NCBI RefSeq assembly: GCF_014356525.2
Contig: NC_052518.1
Span: forward strand, 35,229,705-35,293,704
Direction of reading: 5' to 3'
Length of the DNA: 64,000 nt
Source of the DNA: Nilaparvata lugens
Taxonomy: Eukaryota; Arthropoda; Insecta; Hemiptera; Delphacidae
The translations under genes were made by a program, and so were the position numbers. Shown piece by piece: positions 33,060 to 44,936 of the stretch. The notes under the pieces were generated by a model. The model searched no databases. It was not told where the DNA came from and was given only the letters and a program-made list of their open reading frames with translations. Numbering within the stretch: position 1 is the stretch's first letter; every line of letters starts with the position of its first letter.

Positions 33060-33960
33060 GAGTGGTGCTTTCTGCCGCATTTCTTGCAAACACTAGAACA
33101 AGTATGATTATATGAATATGTCCTCAGACAATTAACACATAGTTTTTTGTTCTTAACAGCATCAATTTTTTATGTAACTGGGATTTTTGCAAATATGTTA
33201 CAAGTGAAAACATTATGATTGATCTTTACAAAATAAATAACACATTGGCCGTTGATTGTTGCGCATATTATTAATATTAGATGATGGTAAAGTAGATTGT
33301 TTAGGATTAATAGCATTTGATGATGAAAAGGCATGAGTTTGCTTTTGGATTGAATGATTATGTGTCAAACTATTGCTATGATTATTAGCTGACAAAGCAT
33401 CAATTACTTTACATTGAGTTTCCAAAAAATTCCATAAATCATTCATAGTAGGAATTTCATCAACAGAAACTCTTTTCTCTCATTCTCTGAGGGTATTTGA
33501 GTCAAGCTGCGATGTGATTTTGTGCATGTACAAAAGATCTTTTATTTCAATGTTTAAGTTTGAACATTCTAAGGCATTGATGTGACTTTTTATGGTATCA
33601 ATGAAAGCACGCATTGATTGAGAACAGTTTTTCTTGAGTGGGGGTGGAGATTCAATGCCTGCAACATGTGTATTAGCAATCAGTCTGGGGTTGTCATACC
33701 TGTCTTTTAATAATTGTTATGCTAGCTCAAAGTTTTCTCCCCCAGGAGGGATATTTTGAATGCTTGCAAGTGCCTCACCTTTAAGGCTTTGTTTGAGTTG
33801 GCAAGCCTGGCTTGCATGGTGTGGAAGTGCAGAGTGTCGGCTCTGAAGTTTTTCAAGTTTTTCGTTGTGACTTCATCAACAATTAATAAATTTTATTATC
33901 GAATCAGAGTCTGGTATGTGAGTTTGATTGAAGTTGTTGTTCAAATCTTTATAATACTGT
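33060..33960 (-). pseudogene. BEL gag remnant with zinc knuckles
   Basis: Minus-strand translation gives the DUF1759-type capsid segment (QLKQSLKGEALASIQNIPP, then DRYDNPRLIANTHV), then an Asn/Ser-rich region, then a Cys/His cluster at about 33165-33060 (LCVNCLRT..HTCSSVCKKCGRKHH) typical of BEL nucleocapsid. In-frame stops sit at 33717-33719 (after the ENFELA segment) and near 33479. Gag would form the particle that packages element RNA. Confidence 0.7.
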
Positions 33961-34739
33961 AAGTAGAATGTGCATTATTAATAGTAATTAGTTGCATCTC
34001 TTTCAAAAAGTTTTTCAACGACATTGGTCAACATAAAGGAAGGATTCTCAATACAAGCGTATCATTTTCATATATCAATAATAACGCTCCGTGGAATCTT
34101 TGAATTATGAAACGCCAGTGTTACCAATTGAGATAGTTTCTGGTGCTTCTAATGATAAAAGCAAAATTTGTATCAAGCTTATTCCGTGATTCTGTATGAC
34201 TCGTATCAAGTAGCTTGGATGAGCAGTTCTGTTGAAATCAAACTATTAGGTGTTCAGAACTACTGTTAACACCCTTATCATTTTTGAGGAATTTTTGGCA
34301 GTTGACTGATAAGGACAGCTATTCAACTATCATTCCACCAACGATTACGCGATAAATTCATTCAAACTTAATTTTTTTTCCGTAATGCGGTTGTTTCTTC
34401 CCATCTCAAACATATTTCCATTCTCCTCTCCCGTTCTCTCTCAGGGGCTACCAGTTCATCCTGCCTTGAAAGCCCTCTAGGCGTTTCACCTCTCCTTTCT
34501 TTCCGTCTCCTATTCTTCTATGTTATATTTTAGACGGTTAATGATATACGGAGTGCAATAATGACAAGAAATAAGCGTAATATTTATATAGCACAGATGA
34601 AGAGTAATCCCAATATTCTGAAAGAGGGCCTGATTGATAGCACTGATTGAGATTGCCATCGACTTACATGCGACTCTAGACGTGATTTCGAAAAATTTCT
34701 CCAAAGAGGCCGTTGCAGATGTAATTTGCAGATGTAAAG
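33961..34739. other. Noncoding between BEL remnant and palindrome
   Basis: No gene. A CT-rich patch lies at 34410-34510. The BEL 5' leader and LTR should lie about here, but I could not recognise them. Confidence 0.35.
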
Positions 34740-36434
34740 ATGCGGACTTTTTTAATGGACAAAAAGTGTTTAAAATTCTACAATATTATCATTGATATCT
34801 GTAATCGCAAACATTTAAAAGTTACAATTAGAATAAAGAGGAAAGTTGGAAGTTTGACGCTTAACATGGGACAATAGAACTGGATTTATTGATAATCACT
34901 TCAAACTGCAAATTCAATCTCACTATAGAACAAGTGACTATCACTTTTTTATTTTGAATTTCGGCTTCAATATAGTGGAGACGACAGAGCGTCATTTCAG
35001 AAAGAGATCGCTATGTACTTTCTGTGCTATCAAAAATACTAGACTGACTCTAGCAATCGAAGAAAAACTTCAGCTTAGTAAGGTAGGTACCATATTTTGA
35101 ATTTCAAATCATACAACGCTACAGAATGTAGTCGGACATTGAAATGTCAAATCTTTTTTCTTCTTTAGAGCGTTGATGTAAACATGGGAGAGCGCTCTTT
35201 CGCATGGATCAGATTCTTTTGATGACGTATCACCCTATAGATACCTAACTATCGATATATCATTATAACCATGACGTTACAAGTTGAGAATACAACATGG
35301 GTCGAACATGATAAGCTAACCTGTTGAGTCACATGCTACTGAGGTTTAAATAAAAACTTCACCAATGTGCTTAAAACCTGAAAGCTAGTTAATTATCACA
35401 ATAGGCTTTGAGAACCCTAGTCTGTAGGGTGGAAATTAAGTTATAGTGAGTAACTAAATAGTCCACTAATGTCTACTAATGTGAGTAACTAAATACTCTA
35501 CTACTAGAGACTAAAAGAGTCTCTAAGTAGTCTACTAATAACATAAAAAATTTTAATGAAATCACTTTTTGTAAGGTTTCTGTTGATTAAAGTAGTAGTT
35601 TACGTATTGAATCAAAGACCGACCGAATCTAGCCTCACTAGCCAGAGGAAGAAAAATTACGGGAAGGTTGTCACACAGACTCAAATAGGGTGTAACGGAA
35701 GGGTAGGACACTTGGACATCATGTAGACATGATGAAAGAATCTTCTAAATTGAATATTGAAGATCAAGGTCCGGATGCAGTGCTCGTGAATAAAACGAGA
35801 ATTGCAATAATAAATTTCAAACCTGGCACAGTAAACTCATTGTAAATTATTATCCTAAAGGTTTCATTCGTGAATTCCATGACACATTGAAACGAAAATT
35901 GATTGATTGATTGATTGATTGAGTACTTTATTTATGTAGATTACAATATATACTGGCTTATACACTTATATACAATAGCTTACAATACAGCAAAATTATA
36001 GATGAATTTACATAATATAGACTAGGAAAATAACTATAGAACTGTATATGATATGAAAAAGCAATTTGTAATATAATAACTATAGATAATAATCATATTG
36101 TTATGCATCTACATAAATTGGCGGAGCTTTGGACATATCAATGTCCATTCTTTGGGAAGAATAATAAAAATATCCTCTCCACTAACTCTCTACCAAAAAG
36201 TTAATTTCGTTATTTAAACTAAGGATTTATTTATTATTGGAAATATTGTAAAAGTTTTAATCAATATGAATATTGAAGAGAAAAAAAAACAGAAAATTGA
36301 TAAAGTAGAATAATTATATAAGTAGATAAGATCAAATAATTGATTAATAAAATGAAGTAGGCTGAAAGTAGAACAGGGTTATCAAATTTCAGTAATATAC
36401 AGCAGTATGCAGTGGATAATTGAAATAACATGAG

Positions 36435-36440
36435 TTATAT

Positions 36441-36478
<38 letters not shown>
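36435..36478. repeat. (TA)n microsatellite
   Basis: A TATATATA run with one AA interruption, within the 3' UTR of the inserted retrotransposon. Confidence 0.85.
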
Positions 36479-36482
<4 letters not shown>

Positions 36483-36550
36483 TCGTTCTATAACATGGTT
36501 TAAAGGTTATATTGGTGGAATGGGTGAGGGATGGTTGTCATGTGATCGTT

Positions 36551-37290
36551 CTAGGGTTGGACAGTTTCAGTCATTTGCTCCAAAATATGTTTTTTTAAAG
36601 TCAGGTTGAAGCTCGCTCGGCTCTCGATAGACCTGATAGAAACAGGAAGTGTATTCCATGCACGACAGGCACTGACTAAGAAGGATTTTGTGAAAATAGT
36701 AGTTCGATGATTGGGTATCCTTAAAGTACTTTCTCCGGTTCTAGTATGTGAAGCATCTATCCTCCTACCTTCAGAGACAAATTTGAAATCATCTTTAAAA
36801 TAGTTCGGATTACCGTATTTCAAGATATCTCTAACAAGCTTGACTATTCGAAAAAGCCTCTGATCGGGAAGCTTCAATGTTGAACTAGCAATGTGGGCTG
36901 GGGTGATATGATCATGGCGTTGGAGAGAGTAGACGAAACGTAGACAATAATTTTGGCAACGCTGTAGTTTATCATTCAGAGTGACTTGCATATCGTTAAG
37001 AACAGAATTACAATACATTAAATGTGGGAAGATGAGAGATTGAACCAATAATAATTTAATGTTTCTAGGGAGGATATCGTGCATTTTCTTCAATGCATGC
37101 ATGGCTGAGAATACCTTTTTACAAGTTTTGTTCACTTGTTCTGACCAGTCAAGAGTATTATTCATAATAATGCCTAAATTTTTAACTGAGCTACAGTAAG
37201 GAATGTCATTACCGTCTACACTAATTTTGTGAATCGATTCAAGGTCAATATTGTTTATAAGACGAGAATATCCATTATAATGGGTTGTGT
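36551..37290 (-). pseudogene. RT C-terminus of the inserted retrotransposon
   Basis: It continues the RT after the shift: VDGNDIPYCSSVKNLGIIMN, LDWSEQVNKTCKKVFSAMHA, then LIFPHLMYCNSVLND and a C-terminus with VSACRAWNTLPVSIRSI. It ends with a stop at 36551-36553. The thumb and tail domain are of usual length. Confidence 0.82.
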
Positions 37291-38034
37291 TTTGATGGGA
37301 TTAAGCTTAAGGCCATTTTTCTTTGTCCATTCCACTATCGAATTGATATCCTGATTCATTATTCCAACTGTTTCATTAATTTTTGTTATGGGACAGCTTA
37401 AATAGATTTGAAGGTCGTCTGCATAAGTATGGAAACTGGAGAATTTGATAATGGAAGAAAGGTCATTAGCATACAAAGTGAAGAGGAGAGGGCCTAAAAT
37501 TGAACCTTGTGGTACTCCATGCATAACGTTTTTCCAAGTTGACTTTTTGTCACCGACAGATACACATTGTTTCCTACCTAATAGATAGGATTTAAACCAA
37601 ACTAACGAGTTGCGACTGAAACCAAGAATAGCCAACTTATTCAGAAGGACTGTATGATCAACAGTATCGAATGCTTTAGAAAAATCAAATAGGGTGAGGA
37701 TGGTGCATTTTCTTTGGTCCATAGCTAACCTTATATCATCAGTGACACGAAGCAGAGCTGTCTCAGTTGAATGGAATTTTCTAAAGCCTGATTGAAAGTT
37801 ATGAAGCTTACTATTGTTGTCTAGAAATTTTACAACTTGAGCATGAATGAGTCTTTCTAGCACTTTGGACAATGCAGGTAGAATACTGATTGGTCTAAAA
37901 TCCTCAACTTTATTGGGTGATGGAACTTTATTTAGAGGGCGAACCAGAGCAAACTTCCAGTTTTCAGGGAAAATGCCTTCTTTTTCCCTGTTTAAAATTG
38001 GGAGATTGTAAGGGACTAAAACTTCAAACATCAA
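37255..38034 (-). pseudogene. RT domain of the inserted retrotransposon
   Basis: 259 codons; the first 14 or so come from flanking DNA across the insertion joint. It carries EDFRPISILPALSKVLER, FRKFHSTETALLRV, LTLFDFSKAFDTVDH (block A), HGVPQGSILGPLLFTLYAND (block B) and HTYADDLQIYL (block C), then GLKLNPIKTQ. These are jockey-like motifs with an intact catalytic triad. A frameshift at about 37262-37290 moves the rest to another frame. Confidence 0.85.
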
Positions 38035-38100
38035 TGAAGCACTTTCTAAGTGTCAAACTTCCAACTTCCTCTTCATTCTAATTATAATTTTATAAAGGGG

Positions 38101-40080
38101 GGGGAGAAGTAATTATTAGGTAGAATGTGTTGTAAATAAAACTGGAATAATATTTTTATGGGAAACTTACATGAAAGTACGTGCATAGGACATTGTTTTA
38201 TTTATTTATAAAAATGCAGGTATGGGAACAACAGGCATTGTTAAATTTCGCTTACACTTATCATTATAACCTCAAAGCTATGTCGTCTGCTTGTCACCCA
38301 GCTGTTTGTCGTTGTACTCGTTCATGCCTTCTTATGTCGTCTGCTTGTCACTCAGCTGTTCGTTGTTGCGCTCGTCCATGCCTTCTTAATCGTCGTCTGC
38401 TTAGGGTTACCACCCAGTGCTGTGTTTATTTCTTCTTCCTGTTCTTATTTTTTGCTTCTTCTTCTTCTCTTTCATGTAGCAGCCTTATGCAATAATCATA
38501 ATTATTGCATCAGCCAATTGTGATTGGTTTATATTCATTGCTTCTTAGAGGGGTACCGATTTTTCATACTTTCTAGTTGTGTTTGTGCTTTGTGTCTTCA
38601 CTTGCAGTCTTGCAGTGGAACGTTTCTCATAAATCAACTTCATCGTTATAACCTATCAAGTGTTATATTTTCAATTTTTTCAAATCAAACTCAAATTCAA
38701 TTTTCTTCGTCATTCATTATCTTATTCAGGGAATAAGTATTCAACAAATACATTCAATCAAATATTTTCGTGCAATTGTAGATTTGCATCTCAACATCTT
38801 TGTATCGTTTTCATCAAGTTAGGCCTGGCCTACTCATCAAATGTTACATTTCTCATCAACCATCAAATCCTGCTCTTGAGTTGAGTATTATTTTAATTCA
38901 ATGTAATCATGAACTTGTAAACTGGAATATTATTATTTGTTCGACTTTTAGTCCGAAATTTAGAAGTGTATTCTCCTCAACACATTTTAGTTTATGACAG
39001 CTAATTCTGATTTAAATTTTTCCAATTGACATAACACCAAAAAATGATATTCTTCACAATATTTATGTCTTCTGTAAAACTGTAATCAATTTATGTTACA
39101 AAAGTCTGTATATTATGTGTTGTGTTTCACTCCAATAATTATTGAAAGCAATTTTAGTTTAAATTTTGTTTGTCATTCAGTTTCTTTCATTTGCTAGATT
39201 TTATTAGCTGTTTGGATTGAACTTTTTCTTAATTATTAGGCTTAATTATAATCTTTTGTGCCAAATATTATTTTCAAATGGATTTTGACCACCTGTTCCT
39301 ACTGACAATTCAAATGTATATTACTATTTATTTTGTATTTTTTTGTACACTACAAAATATCTCTTAAGATGATTATTAAACATTAATTTCACTATTACTG
39401 TACTACTCAATCTTTTCAAGTTTACAATATATCAATGTTAAATTTTCATCAATTTTCTCTTCATTTTAGATGTTGATCCTTTTTCCTCATTGGTGTCATA
39501 AATCTGTTGGAAAGATTTATTTCACCTGGTCCTCCACTTCCCTCTCTACCGGATAGGTGATTGATGTTTGGTTCATATCATTCATTTAAAATTCAGATTT
39601 TATTCCCGCACCTATGGATAATCAAATGCTAGAACCGACATCATTCATTTTTGGTCCTCTGGGCCAGATCTTCTTAAACCAATCTTTTACTTGAATCCTT
39701 TGTATCCCTTATTGCTTAAAATCAATCAAAATAAAATTTTGTGTTGTATTTGTATACACACCAAGCTGCTGTCATTGTCTGTCATTATGCTACACTTATG
39801 TGGTCTGGAACTATTTTGTCTGTTGCAAGTTCCTGTCTCATCTGTATTGCTGTTCAATCACTCACAACTGTATCATCAACTCAAGAGGCTGCATAGCAGA
39901 ATCCACATACCTGGTGCAGAATCAGACTTCACCGCTTGCTTTATCAGTGGTTTCTTCTTTGGCAAAATTCTCACTGTAGTAGTCTGCATACTCACACTGT
40001 CACACAAGAACATTGTTAAGTGTATCTGCTATCAGCTGGTTTGTGAAGAGGTGTTCAATTTCAAGGTATAGTTCCAACCA
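38101..40080 (+). other. Possible BEL LTR and leader, left arm
   Basis: Noncoding DNA upstream of the gag remnant, after a G-run (38097-38104). It contains a 54-bp tandem duplication (ATGTCGTCTGC at 38280 and 38334, with a third partial near 38390), plausible for LTR regulatory sequence. A TGGTGTCAT at about 39495 might be a primer-binding site, but I could not find the LTR ends. The mirror copy is 45570-47553. Confidence 0.3.
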
Positions 40081-40091
40081 TTTTTTTCATC

Positions 40092-40687
40092 ATGCCTCCT
40101 AAATGTGATTGCAGCCCTCTCAATGTGAGAATGGCCATTGTAAAACAAATCAATTGATTTCATGACAAATATCTAGATTTCAACATAATTGATGATATGA
40201 CTCATCAAGAAATTCTTACTGTCGAACAACAACTCTCTAAATTAGAAGAGAGTTATAATGAAGTCAGTCTTCAATTGACATTTGATGATATCAGTGATGA
40301 TCATCATTTTACAATAGTGAGTAAACTAATAAAATTTACTGCTAATCTTAACAAAAATTTGAAATCCTATGAATCATAACAAGAAAGGTCAGCATGTGAC
40401 CCACCTGTGCTAAATCAAGGTGTCTACAGTTATGGTTTATCTGCGATTCCTGCTCAAGCAGTCAATGATATAGAGCAAGGCTCACCTATCCAGCAATCTG
40501 AACCTATTCCCAACCCAGTCCATAACATCGGTAATTTTGCTCATTCTCAACATTATCCATACCCTACACCTTTCTATCAGAGATTTCAGCTATCCCAAGT
40601 TCCATTGCCAACATTTTCAGGGTCTTTTAATTCTTGGCTTGAATTTCGTGCTACATTCTCAACATTATTGTTGAAAATCCATCATTA
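40092..40687 (+). pseudogene. BEL-type gag 5' remnant, left arm
   Basis: It starts MPPKCDCSPLNVRMAIVKQI at 40092, is broken by in-frame stops (near 40156 and 40377), and continues with a helix-rich part (HQEILTVEQQLSKLEESY) and a Pro-rich part to QVPLPTFSGSFNSWLEFRA, the DUF1759 entry motif of BEL gag. A one-base loss near 40662 spoils the following frame. A non-LTR element cuts it off at about 40688. Confidence 0.7.
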
Positions 40688-40923
40688 TCGCCAACTATTA
40701 AATTTTATAAATAAATGAATGTTTTATTGTAGTAGCAAGTGAGAACATCAAAATGCATTACAATGTCAAATGGTAACAACAAAAGCAAACACATAACAGA
40801 TAAATAGAACAATTAGGTACTATACCATAACTCACAATAAATTGTACATAGATAAATCACATTATAACTAATTCTATGCCCAGAATTCTCTGATCTCAAT
40901 GTAATAATCATCTAATAAGGCTA

Positions 40924-41583
40924 TTAATACACTTCAAGATTTATTTGGAAAAATTCATTGATTGTATAAATACAATTCTTTGACAAAATTATCTTTAATT
41001 TATTTTTAAATTTTGTAATATCCAGGTTTCTGATGAGAGGAGGTAGAAAATTGAATAATTTTATCGCTATATAGATAAAAGTTTTTTGAGTCCTGGTGTA
41101 ATTGAACCTGATCAGACCCAAAGTATTCCTATTTCTTGTTCTATATGAGTGATGTGAACCCAACTCATCACATAAATTAATATTTTCTTTTAAGTACATT
41201 AGGCACTGGAAAATGAATAGTGCAGGTACCGTCATCACACCAAGATGAACAAACCCCTCTTTACAATGAGCTCGGGAAGGGAGACCACAAATCAGTCTGA
41301 TACATGTTTTTTGCATTCTCAGTAGCCTTACACTAGAGGACTTATGACTCCAGAGTAAGGTCCCTTGACTCAAATGACTTTGGATGAATGCAAAATAGAC
41401 AATTTTCAGTACCTTAGAACTTACACACAGTCTCAACCTGTGTATCAGGAATATGTTTTTACTTATTTTTGATTCAATTTTAATAATGTTTCTCTCCCAA
41501 TCCAGATTCTCATGAATCGTGAATTCTAGAAAATTAACAGAATTATTTACAGTTCCTGTAGTATTTCTTCTCATATAATCCAA
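40924..41583 (-). pseudogene. ORF2 C-terminus, left copy
   Basis: 219 codons, identical in the two arms. VNFLEFTIHENLDWERNI gives the thumb, YFAFIQSHLSQGTLLW the tail domain, and DITKFKNKLKIIL the end. The RT block C lies upstream in another frame. Confidence 0.8.
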
Positions 41584-41742
41584 TTCTAAATCTTGTATCT
41601 TTCCTTCATTAATGTATAAAATATTAGCAGTACACCAATCCTGAGTAGTTTCAGAAATAGTTTTTAATTCGTTTTTCAGTACTTCATATGAATTTGACTT
41701 AAGACAGATATTAATCCATAGAACTTTAACTTTTCCAATAGA

Positions 41743-42229
41743 AGAGTATGAGAGACAGTATAAAATGCTTTTAATAAATCATATAGTCTTACATTGACGC
41801 AAGCTCTATTATCTAGACCAAGAATACAATTACTGATGAAAGAAACAGCTGTTCTAACAGTGCCTAGTTCAGACCTATAACCGAATTGAGATTAATGTCA
41901 TCAGCAAAGAGAAAACTCTGTACTGATGGATTTGATAAAACATTGGGCAAGTCATTCATATAAATGATAATCAGGATTGGACCAAGAATTGATCCCTGAG
42001 GAACACCATGATTCACAGGTAAATACCCTGACTCTTTCCTATCACAAGAAACCTTCTGAAATCGACCACATAAATATGACTGCATTAGTGAAGAGTATGA
42101 GAGACAGTATCGAATGCTTTTAATAAATCATATAGTCTTACATTGAAGCAAGCTCTATTATCTAGACCAAGAATACAATTACTGATGAAAGAAACAGCTG
42201 TTCTAACAGTGCCTAGTCCAGACCCATAT
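41743..42229. repeat. Internal duplication in the non-LTR copy
   Basis: A segment of about 140 bp (TATGAGAGACAGTAT.. to ..ACAGTGCCTAGT) occurs at 41743-41883 and again at about 42089-42229, with a few substitutions, on either side of RT block B. Both palindrome arms carry it (mirror 43426-43911), so it predates the palindrome. Confidence 0.85.
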
Positions 42230-42741
42230 CCGAGTCATCAAATAAATTATTTTTCTCAAAATATTTCACAATTTGTTCATTGACGATGATCTCCAGCAAT
42301 TTGGACAAAATTGATATGATAGAGATTGGTCTGTAGTTTTCAAAAACTGATTTATCACCTTTCTTGTATATAGGTAAGACTTTAACCAACTTCAAATCAT
42401 CAGGAAAAACTGAGTTAATAATACAACAATTTATCAAATGAGTAATACTACCTTCAAACTATCTATTCCATACTTTAATACAAAAGAGCTTAATCCATAG
42501 ACATCCGCACATCTACTGCTACTCATTCTTATAATAGCTTCTTCAACATCATCTATTTCTACAAGATGGAAGTTGAAGGTAGTGGAAGGTTTAGGAAGTT
42601 ATGTAGATAGTACATTGAATTGTTATTACATGGAAGAGCTGGAACTTTTTTGAGAATCTCATCGGCCTTTTTAACAAAAAAGCCGTTGAATCGTTCAACA
42701 TCAAGTATACCATACTTTTTCTCATTTCCATCAATAAGATT

Positions 42742-42764
42742 ACTCTCTCTCTCTCTCTCTCTTA
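42742..42764. repeat. (CT)10 microsatellite in left arm; (AG)8 in right arm
   Basis: The mirror run at about 42890-42907 has eight repeats instead of ten, which accounts for a 4-bp length difference between the arms. Confidence 0.8.
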
Positions 42765-42823
42765 ACAATACTCCATAGAACCTTGGACTTATTACTGGAA
42801 TTATTTATTAAATTATTCGTTTA

Positions 42824-42830
42824 AAAATGA
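42824..42830. repeat. Palindrome centre, 7-bp spacer
   Basis: The bases AAAATGA separate ..CGTTTA (ends 42823) from TAAACG.. (starts 42831). The spacer is short enough that the two strands could fold into a cruciform. Confidence 0.9.
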
Positions 42831-44936
42831 TAAACGATAATTTAATAAATAATTCCAGTAATAAGTCCAAGGTTCTATGGAGTATTGTTAAGAGAGAGAG
42901 AGAGAGTAATCTTATTGATGGAAATGAGAAAAAGTATGGTATACTTGATGTTGAACGATTCAACGGCTTTTTTGTTAAAAAGGCCGATGAGATTCTCAAA
43001 AAAGTTCCAGCTCTTCCATGTAATAACAATTCAATGTACTATCTACATAACTTCCTAAACCTTCCACTACCTTCAACTTCCATCTTGTAGAAATAGATGA
43101 TGTTGAAGAAGCTATTATAAGAATGAGTAGCAGTAGATGTGCGGATGTCTATGGATTAAGCTCTTTTGTATTAAAGTATGGAATAGATAGTTTGAAGGTA
43201 GTATTACTCATTTGATAAATTGTTGTATTATTAACTCAGTTTTTCCTGATGATTTGAAGTTGGTTAAAGTCTTACCTATATACAAGAAAGGTGATAAATC
43301 AGTTTTTGAAAACTACAGACCAATCTCTATCATATCAATTTTGTCCAAATTGCTGGAGATCATCGTCAATGAACAAATTGTGAAATATTTTGAGAAAAAT
43401 AATTTATTTGATGACTCGGATATAGGTCTGGACTAGGCACTGTTAGAACAGCTGTTTCTTTCATCAGTAATTGTATTCTTGGTCTAGATAATAGAGCTTG
43501 CTTCAATGTAAGACTATATGATTTATTAAAAGCATTCGATACTGTCTCTCATACTCTTCACTAATGCAGTCATATTTATGTGGTCGATTTCAGAAGGTTT
43601 CTTGTGATAGGAAAGAGTCAGGGTATTTACCTGTGAATCATGGTGTTCCTCAGGGATCAATTCTTGGTCCAATCCTGATTATCATTTATATGAATGACTT
43701 GCCCAATGTTTTATCAAATCCATCAGTACAGAGTTTTCTCTTTGCTGATGACATTAATCTCAATTCGGTTATAGGTCTGAACTAGGCACTGTTAGAACAG
43801 CTGTTTCTTTCATCAGTAATTGTATTCTTGGTCTAGATAATAGAGCTTGCGTCAATGTAAGACTATATGATTTATTAAAAGCATTTTATACTGTCTCTCA
43901 TACTCTTCTATTGGAAAAGTTAAAGTTCTATGGATTAATATCTGTCTTAAGTCAAATTCATATGAAGTACTGAAAAACGAATTAAAAACTATTTCTGAAA
44001 CTACTCAGGATTGGTGTACTGCTAATATTTTATACATTAATGAAGGAAAGATACAAGATTTAGAATTGGATTATATGAGAAGAAATACTACAGGAACTGT
44101 AAATAATTCTGTTAATTTTCTAGAATTCACGATTCATGAGAATCTGGATTGGGAGAGAAACATTATTAAAATTGAATCAAAAATAAGTAAAAACATATTC
44201 CTGATACACAGGTTGAGACTGTGTGTAAGTTCTAAGGTACTGAAAATTGTCTATTTTGCATTCATCCAAAGTCATTTGAGTCAAGGGACCTTACTCTGGA
44301 GTCATAAGTCCTCTAGTGTAAGGCTACTGAGAATGCAAAAAACATGTATCAGACTGATTTGTGGTCTCCCTTCCCGAGCTCATTGTAAAGAGGGGTTTGT
44401 TCATCTTGGTGTGATGACGGTACCTGCACTATTCATTTTCCAGTGCCTAATGTACTTAAAAGAAAATATTAATTTATGTGATGAGTTGGGTTCACATCAC
44501 TCATATAGAACAAGAAATAGGAATACTTTGGGTCTGATCAGGTTCAATTACACCAGGACTCAAAAAACTTTTATCTATATAGCGATAAAATTATTCAATT
44601 TTCTACCTCCTCTCATCAGAAACCTGGATATTACAAAATTTAAAAATAAATTAAAGATAATTTTGTCAAAGAATTGTATTTATACAATCAATGAATTTTT
44701 CCAAATAAATCTTGAAGTGTATTAATAGCCTTATTAGATGATTATTACATTGAGATCAGAGAATTCTGGGCATAGAATTAGTTATAATGTGATTTATCTA
44801 TGTACAATTTATTGTGAGTTATGGTATAGTACCTAATTGTTCTATTTATCTGTTATGTGTTTGCTTTTGTTGTTACCATTTGACATTGTAATGCATTTTG
44901 ATGTTCTCACTTGCTACTACAATAAAACATTCATTT
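42831..44936 (+). mobile_element. Non-LTR retrotransposon cut at the palindrome centre, right copy
   Basis: Mirror of 40688-42823 in the plus orientation, head to head with it. It holds the linker (42827-43090), RT block 1-2 (43212-43436), block B (43564-43785), C-terminus (44066-44725) and 3' UTR with the ATTCATTTATTTATAAA end. One residue differs from the left copy (Ile for Met near 43424). Confidence 0.85.
44066..44725 (+). pseudogene. ORF2 C-terminus, right copy
   Basis: The same 219 residues as the left copy, with stop at 44723-44725. The identity shows how recent the duplication is, or that the two arms are alleles. Confidence 0.8.

Larger units (their letters stand above)
28677..33960 (-). 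mobile_element. BEL/Pao LTR retrotransposon, broken internal region
   Basis: On the minus strand the order is gag (about 33960-33060), aspartic protease (32751-32485), linker (32355-31870), reverse transcriptase and RNase H (31869 to about 30500), a tandemly amplified stretch (30591-29744), and integrase (29492-28677). This is the BEL/Pao order (gag-PR-RT-RH-IN). The integrase is cut off after its second catalytic block and no matching LTR pair was found. Stops and shifts occur in gag and between protease and RT, so the copy is defective. Confidence 0.88.
35902..37993 (-). mobile_element. Young 5'-truncated non-LTR retrotransposon, left arm only
   Basis: It is flanked by a 7-bp duplication AAAATTG (35895-35901 and 37994-38000) and absent at the mirror site. 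On the minus strand it runs from within the RT (about 37993) through the C-terminus (stop at 36551) to a 650-bp 3' UTR that ends AATAAAGTACTCAATCAATC with an (ATCA)n tail. A (TA)n run lies in the UTR at 36435-36478. The same 3' UTR recurs at 61510. Only one frameshift is visible. Confidence 0.92.
34740..42823. repeat. Palindrome, left arm (8084 bp; 5985 bp without insertion)
   Basis: Reverse complement of 42831-48811. The outer limit is ATGCGGACTTTTTT at 34740. The arm holds, outward to inward: noncoding DNA, a 2.09-kb retrotransposon insertion (35902-37993), a possible LTR-type region, a BEL gag remnant, and a truncated non-LTR element. Lengths agree with three small indels between the arms: +1 near the centre, +4 in a (CT)n run, -1 in gag. 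Substitutions noticed are few (for example near 34887 and 42229). Confidence 0.92.
40688..42823 (-). mobile_element. Non-LTR retrotransposon cut at the palindrome centre, left copy
   Basis: The 3' end lies at about 40688 (minus-strand tail CATTCATTTATTTA). The ORF2 parts are the C-terminus (40924-41583: LRLCVSSKVLKIVYFAFIQS, HSYRTRNRNTLG), RT block B (41864-42085: HGVPQGSILGPILIIIYMND, LFADDINL), RT block 1-2 (42213-42437: YKKGDKSVFENYRPISIIS) and the linker (42559-42768). The sequence stops at the palindrome centre inside the endonuclease-RT linker. It is non-functional. Confidence 0.85.

Noticed and set aside
38181..38495. Cys-rich 104-codon protein (and its mirror at 47155-47469)
   Set aside because: The Cys repeats come from a 54-bp tandem duplication in a probable LTR/leader region. 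The identical mirror copy only reflects the palindrome and is not evidence of selection.
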